From NCBI RefSeq assembly GCF_001467745.1, contig NZ_LNYG01000013.1:1892110-1956109 (forward strand): a DNA stretch of 64,000 nucleotides, in the 5' to 3' direction. This DNA is from Legionella jamestowniensis. Lineage in GTDB: Bacteria; Pseudomonadota; Gammaproteobacteria; Legionellales; Legionellaceae. Under the pieces are notes generated by a model. It was given only the letters and a program-made list of their open reading frames with translations. It had not been told where the DNA came from and did no database searches. This document shows, piece after piece, positions 8,858-16,424 of the stretch. Position 1 is the first letter of the stretch, and every line of letters starts with the position of its first letter. The position numbers and the translations under genes were made by a program.

Positions 8858-8956
8858 ATGAAAACATCTACAAAAACCAAAACATTGACCATCTCTAAAG
8901 TTTCAAACGCGACTAAAATTGCTACGAAAGCATCTTTAATCACCGCTGTACCTTAG
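8858..8956 (+). CDS. Candidate microcin-C-like precursor peptide (32 aa)
   Basis: A 32-codon ORF with a good ribosome-binding site (ATGGAG, 8 bases before ATG) lies just upstream of the MccB-like gene, where mccA lies in microcin C operons. The peptide is Lys/Thr/Ser-rich, starts MKTSTKTKTLTI and ends KASLITAVP; it has no acidic residues, signal peptide or cysteine. Known MccA peptides end in Asn, to which MccB attaches a nucleotide. This one ends in Pro, so either the chemistry differs or this is not the substrate. Being short it was found by position and ribosome-binding site, not by similarity. Confidence 0.65.
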   Translation: MKTSTKTKTLTISKVSNATKIATKASLITAVP

Positions 8957-8965
8957 TCTTTATAA

Positions 8966-9028
8966 TCTTAGCTGTAATTTCGCGTTAATTTTAAAATATT
9001 ATTGTTAATGATTCGGTTGCAGCTAAGA
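8966..9028. promoter_or_regulatory. Long-range inverted repeat between peptide and mccB-like gene
   Basis: TCTTAGCTG (8966-8974) is exactly complementary to CAGCTAAGA (9020-9028), leaving a 45-base AT-rich loop. In microcin C operons a structure between mccA and mccB limits read-through and gives much more peptide message than enzyme message. A similar role is plausible here, but there is no T-run. Confidence 0.35.
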
Positions 9029-9050
9029 CTAGCAGAACGCATGGATTTAT

Positions 9051-10115
9051 ATGAAACAGATTAAGTTAAATGATAATCTTTATTTACAACCATATGAAAG
9101 TCAAATAATCATCCACCTACCTGATGATCAATCACTTAAAATAGAAGAAAGAGAGCTTTTCATCGATTTACTCTACGAAATTAAAAGATCAGGATTAAAT
9201 GGCTTGGAGGAGGTCTATAAACAAATCACACTCAACCATGATTTATCTAGAGAAGAGTTTAATGATCTTATCGAAACTCTAAGTGATAATAATATTATAA
9301 AATTTAAAACCGATTATACTCATTCATTATCTGACAAAGAATTAATAAAATATGATCGTCAGATTAAGAGCTTTGCTACACTGCAAAGCAATAATATTGA
9401 CGATGCGATTCATTTTCAGGAGAAAATAAAAAGTTCCAGTGTAGGAATTCTGGGTGTTGGTGGTGTTGGCTCTTATGTATCTTATGGCTTAGCTTCAATG
9501 GGTATTGGCAAATTAACGCTTATTGATCATGATCATATAGAACTTAGTAATACTGCTAGACAAATGCTTTATAATGAAAATGATATAGGTAAGCAGAAAC
9601 TTGAAGTAGCTCAACAAAAATTAAACCTAGTTAATCCCTCCATGGACATTGTTACAATAAATAAAAGAATTACAAGTTCATTGGATTTAGAACCTCACCT
9701 AGATAATCTCGATATTTTAATACTGTGTGCTGATACTCCCCGGGGAAAAATCGTATATATGGTTGACGATGCCTGCCAAAATAAGGGATGTCCCTTTATT
9801 TTTGGTTTGCCATCTTTCAACCAGATTACATGCGGTCCTTTAATTATACCGAATAAAACAAGAAGCTATTCAGAAATTTTTCCAGTGCCAATAGAAATTG
9901 ATATAGCAGATATTTCTGTTTCAGAAAAAGAAAAAACTAACTTAATTAATTCTGGACTCATAGCAACCATTATTGATCCCTACAATGCTATAGCAGGAAA
10001 ATTAGTTGCTCTTGAAGTGATTAAATTTTTAACAGGGTTTCTCCCTTGTCAATTAATCGATCGTGTATTTAATTTTGATACTAATACGCTAAGTTCAAGC
10101 ATTACTGAGGTGTAA
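9051..10115 (+). CDS. MccB-like E1/ThiF-fold peptide adenylating enzyme
   Basis: This 354-residue protein matches MccB in length and plan. Residues 1-100 form the position of the peptide-binding domain; then YDRQIKSF (101-108) and the E1 Rossmann core GILGVGGVGS (132-141), LIDHDHIELSNTARQ (157-171), the Lys of DIGKQK (178-183) and CADTPRG (226-232), whose Asp matches the catalytic, Mg-binding Asp of E1-like enzymes. It should bind ATP and activate the C-terminus of a peptide. The zinc CxxC pairs common in ThiF/MoeB are missing and no ThiS/MoaD-like partner is nearby, which argues against thiamine or molybdopterin synthesis. The start codon ATG has only a weak upstream GGA. The stop is one base before the TTG start of the next gene. 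Confidence 0.8.
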   Translation: MKQIKLNDNLYLQPYESQIIIHLPDDQSLKIEERELFIDLLYEIKRSGLNGLEEVYKQITLNHDLSREEFNDLIETLSDNNIIKFKTDYTHSLSDKELIKYDRQIKSFATLQSNNIDDAIHFQEKIKSSSVGILGVGGVGSYVSYGLASMGIGKLTLIDHDHIELSNTARQMLYNENDIGKQKLEVAQQKLNLVNPSMDIVTINKRITSSLDLEPHLDNLDILILCADTPRGKIVYMVDDACQNKGCPFIFGLPSFNQITCGPLIIPNKTRSYSEIFPVPIEIDIADISVSEKEKTNLINSGLIATIIDPYNAIAGKLVALEVIKFLTGFLPCQLIDRVFNFDTNTLSSSITEV

Positions 10116-10116
10116 T

Positions 10117-11163
10117 TTGTTTTTATCATCTGTCAACTTAAACGAGCTAATCCAACAACTAAACTCGAATAATCGACCAATTAATTTATTTGAAATATTA
10201 TCATTGCTTGAAGCTCAAACTAATATTGTGCTTGATGGCGAGTGGTGCCTTTTCAAAGAAAATAATGATAAAGCAATTTTCAATCAAATTATTCAAGATC
10301 ATGGTCCCAATATTAATTTGCAAAATGCTTTGAACTATTTGTTAGAGTCGGAATCAGTCTATTCTAACCTTATATCTGACTACTTGGTAAAATATCGAGG
10401 TTCTTCTAATAGGGGAAATAATATTCTAGGCCAGTATGGTTATAATCTACTAAGTCTGAAAGAAGAAACCTGCCTTCATAGAGAGCAAGAGCAAGAGCTC
10501 ATAAAAATTTGCCTTACTCGAAATTATAAGAATAATGTCATGTTAATTGGCAGTTCAGGCGTCGGGAAAACATTCTTAATATCCTCCATAGCTCGTCTTA
10601 TGAATCTAGATATTTACTACGTAGATATTAGTAGTATATTGTCAGGATCCAAATATCGTGGCGAATTTGAAAAAAAATTTCATACCCTTCTGAATGAAGC
10701 ATTAAAAAGCAAAACAACCTTGTTCTTCGATGAAGCACATACAATATTAAACACTGGTAATTCTGATGGTGGAATATCTGGCGCAGACATACTAAAACCT
10801 TATTTGATGAATAGTGATTTTCGCATGATTGGAGCCACAACTATTGATGAGGCAGAAGCCTTTACTAAGGACAAAGCATTTTCAAGACGATTCAATTTTC
10901 TAAAACTCGAAGAGTTACCAATAGAAAAAACTAAAGATATTATTAAACGAAAATACACTCAAACATTGAATTGGGATCAGAAAACATTTAATAAAATATT
11001 TACCTATCTTGATAGTGTCTTTCTAAATAGAAATTATCCTGATAAGGCGCTGGACTTTTTTGATTTTTATTTTTCTGGTGAAAGGCTTTCTTTTTTTAAT
11101 ATTAACAATGATATAGAAAAGGTCCTTAATTTATTTACAAAAATGAATACGATAATCGCTTAA
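10117..11163 (+). CDS. Single-ring Clp/Hsp100-type AAA+ ATPase in RiPP cluster
   Basis: A 348-residue protein that resembles only the first ATPase ring (D1) of ClpA/ClpB. Its features are YKNNVMLIGSSGVGKT (Walker A, 137-152), the pore-loop region GSKYRGEFEKKF (177-188), LFFDEAHTI (Walker B, 202-210), GATTIDEA (239-246) and the arginine-finger region FSRRF (255-259). The second ring, the ClpP-binding loop and the middle domain are absent; residues 1-110 are unrelated to the Clp N-domain as far as I can tell. The start is a TTG immediately after the mccB-like stop codon, so the two are translationally coupled. Classical mcc operons lack such a gene. It may remodel the enzyme-peptide complex or drive maturation; this is inference. 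Confidence 0.75.
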   Translation: MFLSSVNLNELIQQLNSNNRPINLFEILSLLEAQTNIVLDGEWCLFKENNDKAIFNQIIQDHGPNINLQNALNYLLESESVYSNLISDYLVKYRGSSNRGNNILGQYGYNLLSLKEETCLHREQEQELIKICLTRNYKNNVMLIGSSGVGKTFLISSIARLMNLDIYYVDISSILSGSKYRGEFEKKFHTLLNEALKSKTTLFFDEAHTILNTGNSDGGISGADILKPYLMNSDFRMIGATTIDEAEAFTKDKAFSRRFNFLKLEELPIEKTKDIIKRKYTQTLNWDQKTFNKIFTYLDSVFLNRNYPDKALDFFDFYFSGERLSFFNINNDIEKVLNLFTKMNTIIA

Positions 11164-11192
11164 AACTCACTCATTAATCATTAAGGTAGAAA

Positions 11193-12410
11193 ATGCCCTT
11201 ATTCTATAGATTATTAACTTATACCATTTTATTTTCTTGTATAAGAATGCTTATAGGTGGATATGCCTCCTTGTATTTAATGCAACATGGGTTTTCTATA
11301 GCTGATATATCTTTTTTAAAAGCATTTCAGAGTCTAGTGATTGTTCTGATTCAAATACCGATAGGATATCTAATTGATAATCGTAGTAATAGATATCCAT
11401 TTATTCTAATTTCTATTTTTTTTGCTGCAATTTGGATGTTTCTAACTGCTGTGGGTAATAATTCCATTTATTTTTTCATAGCAGAATTATTTAATGCACT
11501 ATCTTTGGCAATTTTTAATGCTGTTATGCTTCCTATTTTGGTTGAAACTTATACTTATGAAACAGGTAAAAATGATTACAACTATACGTTGGGAAAGTTT
11601 TTTAAGTATCAGAACTTATTGATGGCGATATCTGTAATACTTGGAAGTGGTTTTGTAAGGATTGATTCAAGATATGTCTGGTTAGTTTCAGCATTTTTAC
11701 TGTTTAGCACAGCTATCTTTTCAATTTTGTCAAAAGATATAAAGAAATTTAATTTCTTGCCCCCATCAAATTCAGAAAGAAAAGTGAAAAAACATTTTAG
11801 ACAAATAATTGAGTTAATAAAAACTGAAAATCTCATGATTTTACTTCTCGTTAATATTGCTCTTACTACAGTTTTTCAAATATTAGCTCAGTTTTGGCAG
11901 GTAATTATTTATTCTTACTTAGATGAAAATACATCATATGCTTTAACTTATGGACTTATATTCTCTGCAATTTTATTGCTACAAGCTGTGGGTTCCCATC
12001 TAGCTGAGAAGAGGAGCTCGTTGAAATTAAGTCTGCTGAGTATGTTGCTTTTTGTTGGAAATACCGCTTATCTAATCTTTTTTAACAACTATTTTATATT
12101 TAAAGTTATTCCTGTTATTTTATTTATAATGTCGTTTATTTTATTTAAATATCCATCGATAATCATTAGCGCGATACTTCATAAAAATATAAATAATAAA
12201 GTAAGGGCAACATTCGATTCAATTATAAGCATGTTAACCATGGTGATTTCCACCATCGTATTTTATTTGATAGGAGTTTTGCTTAATAAATATGGTAATA
12301 ATGTAATTATGCTATCATTAGGTTCTTTATCTTTATTAAGTCTCTTACTTACTTCTGTATATTTATTAAAAAATAAATATACATTAAAAAATAGCTTAGC
12401 AGCAGCTTAG
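11193..12410 (+). CDS. MFS exporter, MccC-like position
   Basis: A 405-residue membrane protein with about 12 hydrophobic segments and the MFS loop-2/3 pattern GYLIDNRSNRYP (residues 60-71). It is the third gene behind the peptide, in the place of the MccC exporter of microcin C operons, so it probably exports the modified peptide and contributes to self-protection. It starts 30 bases after the ATPase gene (AAGGTAGAAA precedes ATG) and belongs to the same operon. The DNA is strongly AT-rich compared with the core genes at the right end, which suggests foreign origin. Substrate is inferred from context only. Confidence 0.75.
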   Translation: MPLFYRLLTYTILFSCIRMLIGGYASLYLMQHGFSIADISFLKAFQSLVIVLIQIPIGYLIDNRSNRYPFILISIFFAAIWMFLTAVGNNSIYFFIAELFNALSLAIFNAVMLPILVETYTYETGKNDYNYTLGKFFKYQNLLMAISVILGSGFVRIDSRYVWLVSAFLLFSTAIFSILSKDIKKFNFLPPSNSERKVKKHFRQIIELIKTENLMILLLVNIALTTVFQILAQFWQVIIYSYLDENTSYALTYGLIFSAILLLQAVGSHLAEKRSSLKLSLLSMLLFVGNTAYLIFFNNYFIFKVIPVILFIMSFILFKYPSIIISAILHKNINNKVRATFDSIISMLTMVISTIVFYLIGVLLNKYGNNVIMLSLGSLSLLSLLLTSVYLLKNKYTLKNSLAAA

Positions 12411-12416
12411 TAAGTA

Positions 12417-13475
12417 TTATAGAACAGCTGTCTCTAATAAGCTTACTGTTTCTTCAAATGGATTTATCTCAGCGAGACACCCATATGGCATTATCCACAT
12501 GGGATCGGAGTGGCCAAAATCCATGTTTATTACTATTGAGGCTCTAGGAATTTCAAACTCATCAAAAACTTCTAAAATTGCTTTGCCATACTCTTTAAAC
12601 TGAGGAAAAAAAACATGAGATCCACCTGGTTTACTGAACAAAACTCCTGCTATTTTTGATAATATCCCTTGAGCAGCTAAATTCCTCAAAATTCTCTTTA
12701 AAGCCAACGGTGTTATTCCCTCCTCAGAGGTTTCAAGGAATAGTATACATCCACTCCAGATATCTAAGGTTGGCCAGATTTCGGTGCCATTAATAAACTG
12801 AAGAACTTCAATACATCCTCCTAGCAAACGTCCTTGAACAATTTTCTGGGTATTACCAATAAATTCCCATTTTTCCGTTTTCTGTAATTTCCTTTTTATG
12901 TTTTGATTTGATGGATCCTTCCAATCTAAATACTCCTTAGTCCAACCCTCAATTGGAGTAGGTATGTTCCCAATAATATTGTCTGTAAATAAAGTTTGCT
13001 TAATACCTTGAACTGTATAGTCATGCATTTCAACATTTTCGGCAAAGCCTGTCATCACTGACGTCCCATAAAAAGTAGCTAGTCCAGCTTTCAGACAAAT
13101 AAAATGTATCACGGTGCTATCAGAGTACCCTAAAACAACTTTTGGATTCTTTCGAATAATCTCAAAATTGATATAAGGTAATAATCTTATAGCATCGTCA
13201 CCACCGATAGTTGAGAAAATTCCTTTAATCGTAGGATCTAAAAATGCCTGCATGAGATCATCAGCACGAGCTTTAGGATTTTGATAAACCCATTCAGAAT
13301 CAGATAAGGCGTGAGGCATTTCAACTACTTCTAAACCAAATACATTTTGAAGACGCTTCTTACCTATTTCATAACGGTATGGAAAAGTACCGGGCCCACC
13401 CCAGGAAGCGCTTATCACAGCAATTTTATCACCAGCACTCAATTTTTTTGGTAAGATTAACTTTTGCATTTCCAC
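12417..13475 (-). CDS. MccF-like S66 serine carboxypeptidase (self-immunity)
   Basis: A 352-residue peptidase of the LD-carboxypeptidase/MccF family. The triad is visible: Ser118 in VLGYSDS, Glu248 in LFLETSEE and His322 in MDFGHSDP. A Trp-containing loop (GWTKEYLDWKDP, 177-188) lies where MccF uses a Trp to stack on the nucleobase, which favours MccF over a cell-wall-recycling LdcA. MccF cleaves the bond between the toxic aminoacyl part and the nucleotide of microcin C, giving immunity. The gene faces the peptide operon, six bases from the exporter's stop. Its own promoter would be right of 13475. Assignment to the family is sure; the immunity role is inferred from context. Confidence 0.8.
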   Translation of the reverse strand: MEMQKLILPKKLSAGDKIAVISASWGGPGTFPYRYEIGKKRLQNVFGLEVVEMPHALSDSEWVYQNPKARADDLMQAFLDPTIKGIFSTIGGDDAIRLLPYINFEIIRKNPKVVLGYSDSTVIHFICLKAGLATFYGTSVMTGFAENVEMHDYTVQGIKQTLFTDNIIGNIPTPIEGWTKEYLDWKDPSNQNIKRKLQKTEKWEFIGNTQKIVQGRLLGGCIEVLQFINGTEIWPTLDIWSGCILFLETSEEGITPLALKRILRNLAAQGILSKIAGVLFSKPGGSHVFFPQFKEYGKAILEVFDEFEIPRASIVINMDFGHSDPMWIMPYGCLAEINPFEETVSLLETAVL

Positions 13476-13563
13476 GCCCCTGTAACTTGTAAGTATTTTA
13501 ATACAGTGTCGCTAATTTATAGCTTATACAGCAATAATCTATAAATTAACTAATATTAAATAC

Positions 13564-14439
13564 TGATCTTGCCTCGGAAAAACGGACACCCCACTAAGCA
13601 ACTTTTTTAACTTCAAACTCATCTGGCGATCGATAGTCTAATCTCGCGTGAAGTCGTTTTCGATTATAGTAAATTTCTATATATTCGAATATATGATTTT
13701 TAGCGACTGACCGAGACACAAATTTTGCTGCAACAGATTCGGTGCTACTGGAAGTTGATGATTGCTATTGGTGGTCGCCTTAAATTTTTTCGACGCTTTG
13801 GCACGCCATCCTTGTTGGCGCATAACCCTCGCAACGCGCTGCTTGCCAACATGCACGCCTTGTTGATGTAAGCGTTTAGTTATTCGGGGTGCTCCTGCAC
13901 GAGATTTTTCCTCATCAAATAGGGCTTTTATCTTTTTAGTAAGCTCTAAATTTTTCTCTGCCTGCCTTGATGGCTTACGGTTAAGCCATGCATAGTATCC
14001 GCTAGCTGAGACGCTCAGCAAGCTACACATTAACTGAACTTTGAATTGATTCGATGCTTCCTTGATCATGGCGTACCTCACTTGGATTCCTTGGCGAAGT
14101 ACGCTGACACTTTTTTTAGGAATGCATTTTCTTCGGCAAGCCGTGAGCACTCACGTCGCAAACGTGCCATATCAGCCTGTTGGAGTTTTTGATTTTCAAG
14201 TGTGTCACCACCTTGGCGTTTCTTCGTCCGCCAACCATATAAAATGGCTTCCGGTATTCCAAGATCTATAGCAACCTGCCTGACACCATCTTTTTCTGCT
14301 CGCTCAACTGCTTGATCTTTAAACTGAGGACTATATTTTTTCTTTCTCTTTGTATTTCTGGTTTAGTATTGTTCATTATTCACCTCTGGTTAAGATTTTA
14401 CTCTCTTAACAAGGTGTCCATCAATTCAAGGCAAGATCA
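13564..14439 (-). mobile_element. IS3-family insertion sequence, internally deleted
   Basis: The ends carry inverted repeats: TGATCTTGCCT...GGACACC at 13564 and its complement ending at 14439. OrfA (read from about 14378 to 14086) has the HTH and leucine-zipper style tail LRRECSRLAEENAFLKKVS but is out of frame near its start. OrfB keeps the N-terminal HTH_21 part (ASGYYAWLNRKPS) and the extreme C-terminus ([19 protein letters not shown]) at 13605-13690, but the DDE catalytic core between them is gone. At 876 bases it is roughly 0.3-0.4 kb shorter than a usual IS3 element. It cannot move by itself. Confidence 0.85.
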
Positions 14440-14480
14440 ATGTATAACTGTGTCGTACTCAAATACGCAAATTCCCCACA
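14440..14480. repeat. 41-bp direct repeat, copy 2
   Basis: Second copy of the repeat at 8395-8435 (one mismatch), starting directly at the outer edge of the IS remnant. It continues into ATGG-TTTT--GGGGT, which resembles the sequence beside attR (59764-59783: CACAATGGTTTTTGAGGGGT). It therefore looks like an old element end. Confidence 0.7.
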
Positions 14481-14499
14481 ATGGATTTTACGGGGTTAT

Positions 14500-14546
14500 T
14501 TTTAATATTAAAACCCATTTAGTGTTTCTGGGTTTTAATATTAAAA
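14500..14546. repeat. 18-bp perfect stem hairpin
   Basis: TTTTAATATTAAAACCCA (14500-14517) pairs perfectly with TGGGTTTTAATATTAAAA (14529-14546) around an 11-base loop. It lies in the gene-free part (14481-14830) between the IS remnant and the AbiE operon. It could be a bidirectional terminator or the remains of a small inverted-repeat element. Confidence 0.5.
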
Positions 14547-14830
14547 TTATAAGTACGAAACTAAATAGATATTATCTGCTAGCAAATATTTGTATTGCTT
14601 TTTCGCCAAGCAAATATTTAGCCATAGTTTCACTTCTTGTGTCCATAGTAAACCAATAGTGAGATTGTCATCTTCCTGTTAATGAGCGATAGTGGAGCCA
14701 ATTTAGATTAAAGCTTAATGATAATTCATTTAAGATTTACCACGCACTGCGTGGTGAATTTCAGAGTTAAAATAAACAAGATATCCTGCTCTAGTTTTTT
14801 TTCTTGTTCTGATAAAATGAAACGTAATTT

Positions 14831-14878
14831 TGATACAAATATTCGTTATTTATTTGTAAGTAACGAAATTATGTATCA
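14831..14878. promoter_or_regulatory. Inverted-repeat operator of AbiE operon 2
   Basis: An imperfect 18-base inverted repeat: TGATACAAATATTCGTTA (14831-14848) against TAACGAAATTATGTATCA (14861-14878), with perfect outer (TGATAC/GTATCA) and inner (TTCGTTA/TAACGAA) parts. It ends 10 bases before the AbiEi start, as expected for AbiEi autorepression. Confidence 0.7.
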
Positions 14879-14888
14879 TAATTTAAAT

Positions 14889-15497
14889 ATGAAGACAAAG
14901 GATAGCTATAAACAAATAGTACTCCAAATGGCTAGAAAAACGGGTGTAATCAAAATGTCCGATCTAACCAAACAGGGGATAACTAGAGCGACCGTTTCAA
15001 GACTTGTTAACGAAAACAAACTTGAAAAACTTGCTCCCGGACTATATTGCCTACCCGAGACTAAGTTTTCTGAAAAGGAAAGCCTGATTATTATAGCAAG
15101 CCGAGTACCTCAAGCCGTGTTTTGTCTGCTAACTGCTTTGCAGATCCATGATCTAACAACACAACTACCTCGAAAAGTATGGATCGCTATGCCAAAGGGA
15201 AGTCATGTGCCAAAAATGGATTATCCGCCGCTAAAAATGGTGCAATATTCAGATGAAGCCTTTAGTGAAGGAATTGAAATTATAGAATCAGATAATATTA
15301 AACTAAGGGTGTATAAATGTGCCAAGACAATTGCAGATTGTTTCAAACATCGCAATAAAATTGGACTTGATGTGGCCATTGAAGCGCTCAAAGAGGCTTA
15401 TACAAAAAATAAAGTAACAGTTGATGAACTATGGCATTATGCGAAAATTTGTCGCGTTGCAAACGTAATGCGTCCTTATATTGAGGCAATTCAATGA
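14889..15497 (+). CDS. abiEi: AbiEi-family antitoxin/autorepressor
   Basis: A 202-residue protein with the AbiEi layout: an N-terminal winged helix (GVIKMSDLTKQGITRATVSRL, then LVNENKLEKLAPGLYCLPE) and a C-terminal domain with VWIAMPKGSHVPK and IKLRVYKCAKTIADCFKHRNKIGLDVAIEAL. It binds its operator and neutralises the AbiEii toxin indirectly (type IV system). I place the start at 14889 (MKTKDSYKQ); an in-frame ATG at 14718 lies upstream of the operator and would add a 57-residue extension unlike the family. The stop overlaps the toxin start by four bases (ATGA). Confidence 0.85.
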   Translation: MKTKDSYKQIVLQMARKTGVIKMSDLTKQGITRATVSRLVNENKLEKLAPGLYCLPETKFSEKESLIIIASRVPQAVFCLLTALQIHDLTTQLPRKVWIAMPKGSHVPKMDYPPLKMVQYSDEAFSEGIEIIESDNIKLRVYKCAKTIADCFKHRNKIGLDVAIEALKEAYTKNKVTVDELWHYAKICRVANVMRPYIEAIQ

Positions 15498-16345
15498 CAA
15501 AAAATATTGGTGAGTCTGTGCGCTCACGTTTGAAGAATATAGCTATAAAAGAAGGGTCTGATTTTAACGCGATATTGACTCGTTACGGACTAGAACGTTT
15601 GTTATATCGGATTGGAGAATCAGAATATTCTAATCAGTTCTTGTTGAAGGGTGCTTTACTTTTTAACCTATGGTATGACATGCCACATCGACCCACTAAA
15701 GATATTGATTTATTGGGGTTTGGTGATAATGATCTAGCGTATATTAAACAAACGTTTAGTAAAATCTGCAGCATCTCCGCAGATGATGGAATAAACTTTT
15801 TATCTGAATCAGTGACGGTAGACACTATAAAAAAAGATGGTGGGTATACTGGAGCAAGAGTTGAATTATTTGGGGAATTAGCTAAAGCAAAGATTAAAAT
15901 ACAAATTGATATTGGTTATGGTGATGCAGTTACACCTGGTCCAATAGATGCCCATTATCCCGTTCTCCTTAATGATCTTCCTGCTCCTAAGATCCGTACT
16001 TATCCAATTTATACGGTAATCGCAGAAAAATTGCATGCTATTGCATTATTGGGCATGGCTAATAGTCGGTTAAAAGACTACTTGGATCTTTATGTGTTAT
16101 TAAGTAATGAGCAGTTAGATAATCAAGTCTTGGCTAAAGCTATACAGGCTACATTTACTCGTCGAGGTATGGCTATTCCTGAAGAGCTGCCTATTGGTCT
16201 GACTGATGAGTTTGCTAATGATCCAAGCAGAGAGTCGATGTGGAAAGCCTTTTTGAGAAAAAATGAACTAGAGCAGAAACCATTAACTGAAGTTATTGCT
16301 GTGATCAGAAATTTGATTCAAGTGCCATATTCTTTGGCAAAGTAA
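15494..16345 (+). CDS. abiEii: AbiEii nucleotidyltransferase toxin
   Basis: A 283-residue AbiEii-family nucleotidyltransferase. Residues 46-75 hold the nucleotide-binding signature: FLLKGALLFNLW, then RPTKDIDLLGFG, in which the DxD aspartates bind metal. Later motifs KIQIDIGYGDAVTPGP and TVIAEKLHAIALLG...RLKDYLDLYVLL are also typical. Such toxins modify tRNA acceptor ends and cause abortive infection or stasis. Here the pair probably stabilises the ICE or guards against phage. ATGA overlap with the antitoxin shows translational coupling. The gene looks intact. Confidence 0.9.
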   Translation: MTKNIGESVRSRLKNIAIKEGSDFNAILTRYGLERLLYRIGESEYSNQFLLKGALLFNLWYDMPHRPTKDIDLLGFGDNDLAYIKQTFSKICSISADDGINFLSESVTVDTIKKDGGYTGARVELFGELAKAKIKIQIDIGYGDAVTPGPIDAHYPVLLNDLPAPKIRTYPIYTVIAEKLHAIALLGMANSRLKDYLDLYVLLSNEQLDNQVLAKAIQATFTRRGMAIPEELPIGLTDEFANDPSRESMWKAFLRKNELEQKPLTEVIAVIRNLIQVPYSLAK

Positions 16346-16424
16346 AATATTATTTTGCTAATGAAAGTCAGATAGCTGCAGCGATAATTGTGCAGATTAA
16401 TTGACGCAACAAATAGATGAATAT

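Noticed and set aside
9051-10115. ThiF/MoeB enzyme of thiamine or molybdopterin synthesis
   Set aside because: No zinc CxxC pairs, no ThiS/MoaD partner, an N-terminal extra domain, and neighbours typical of microcin C operons.
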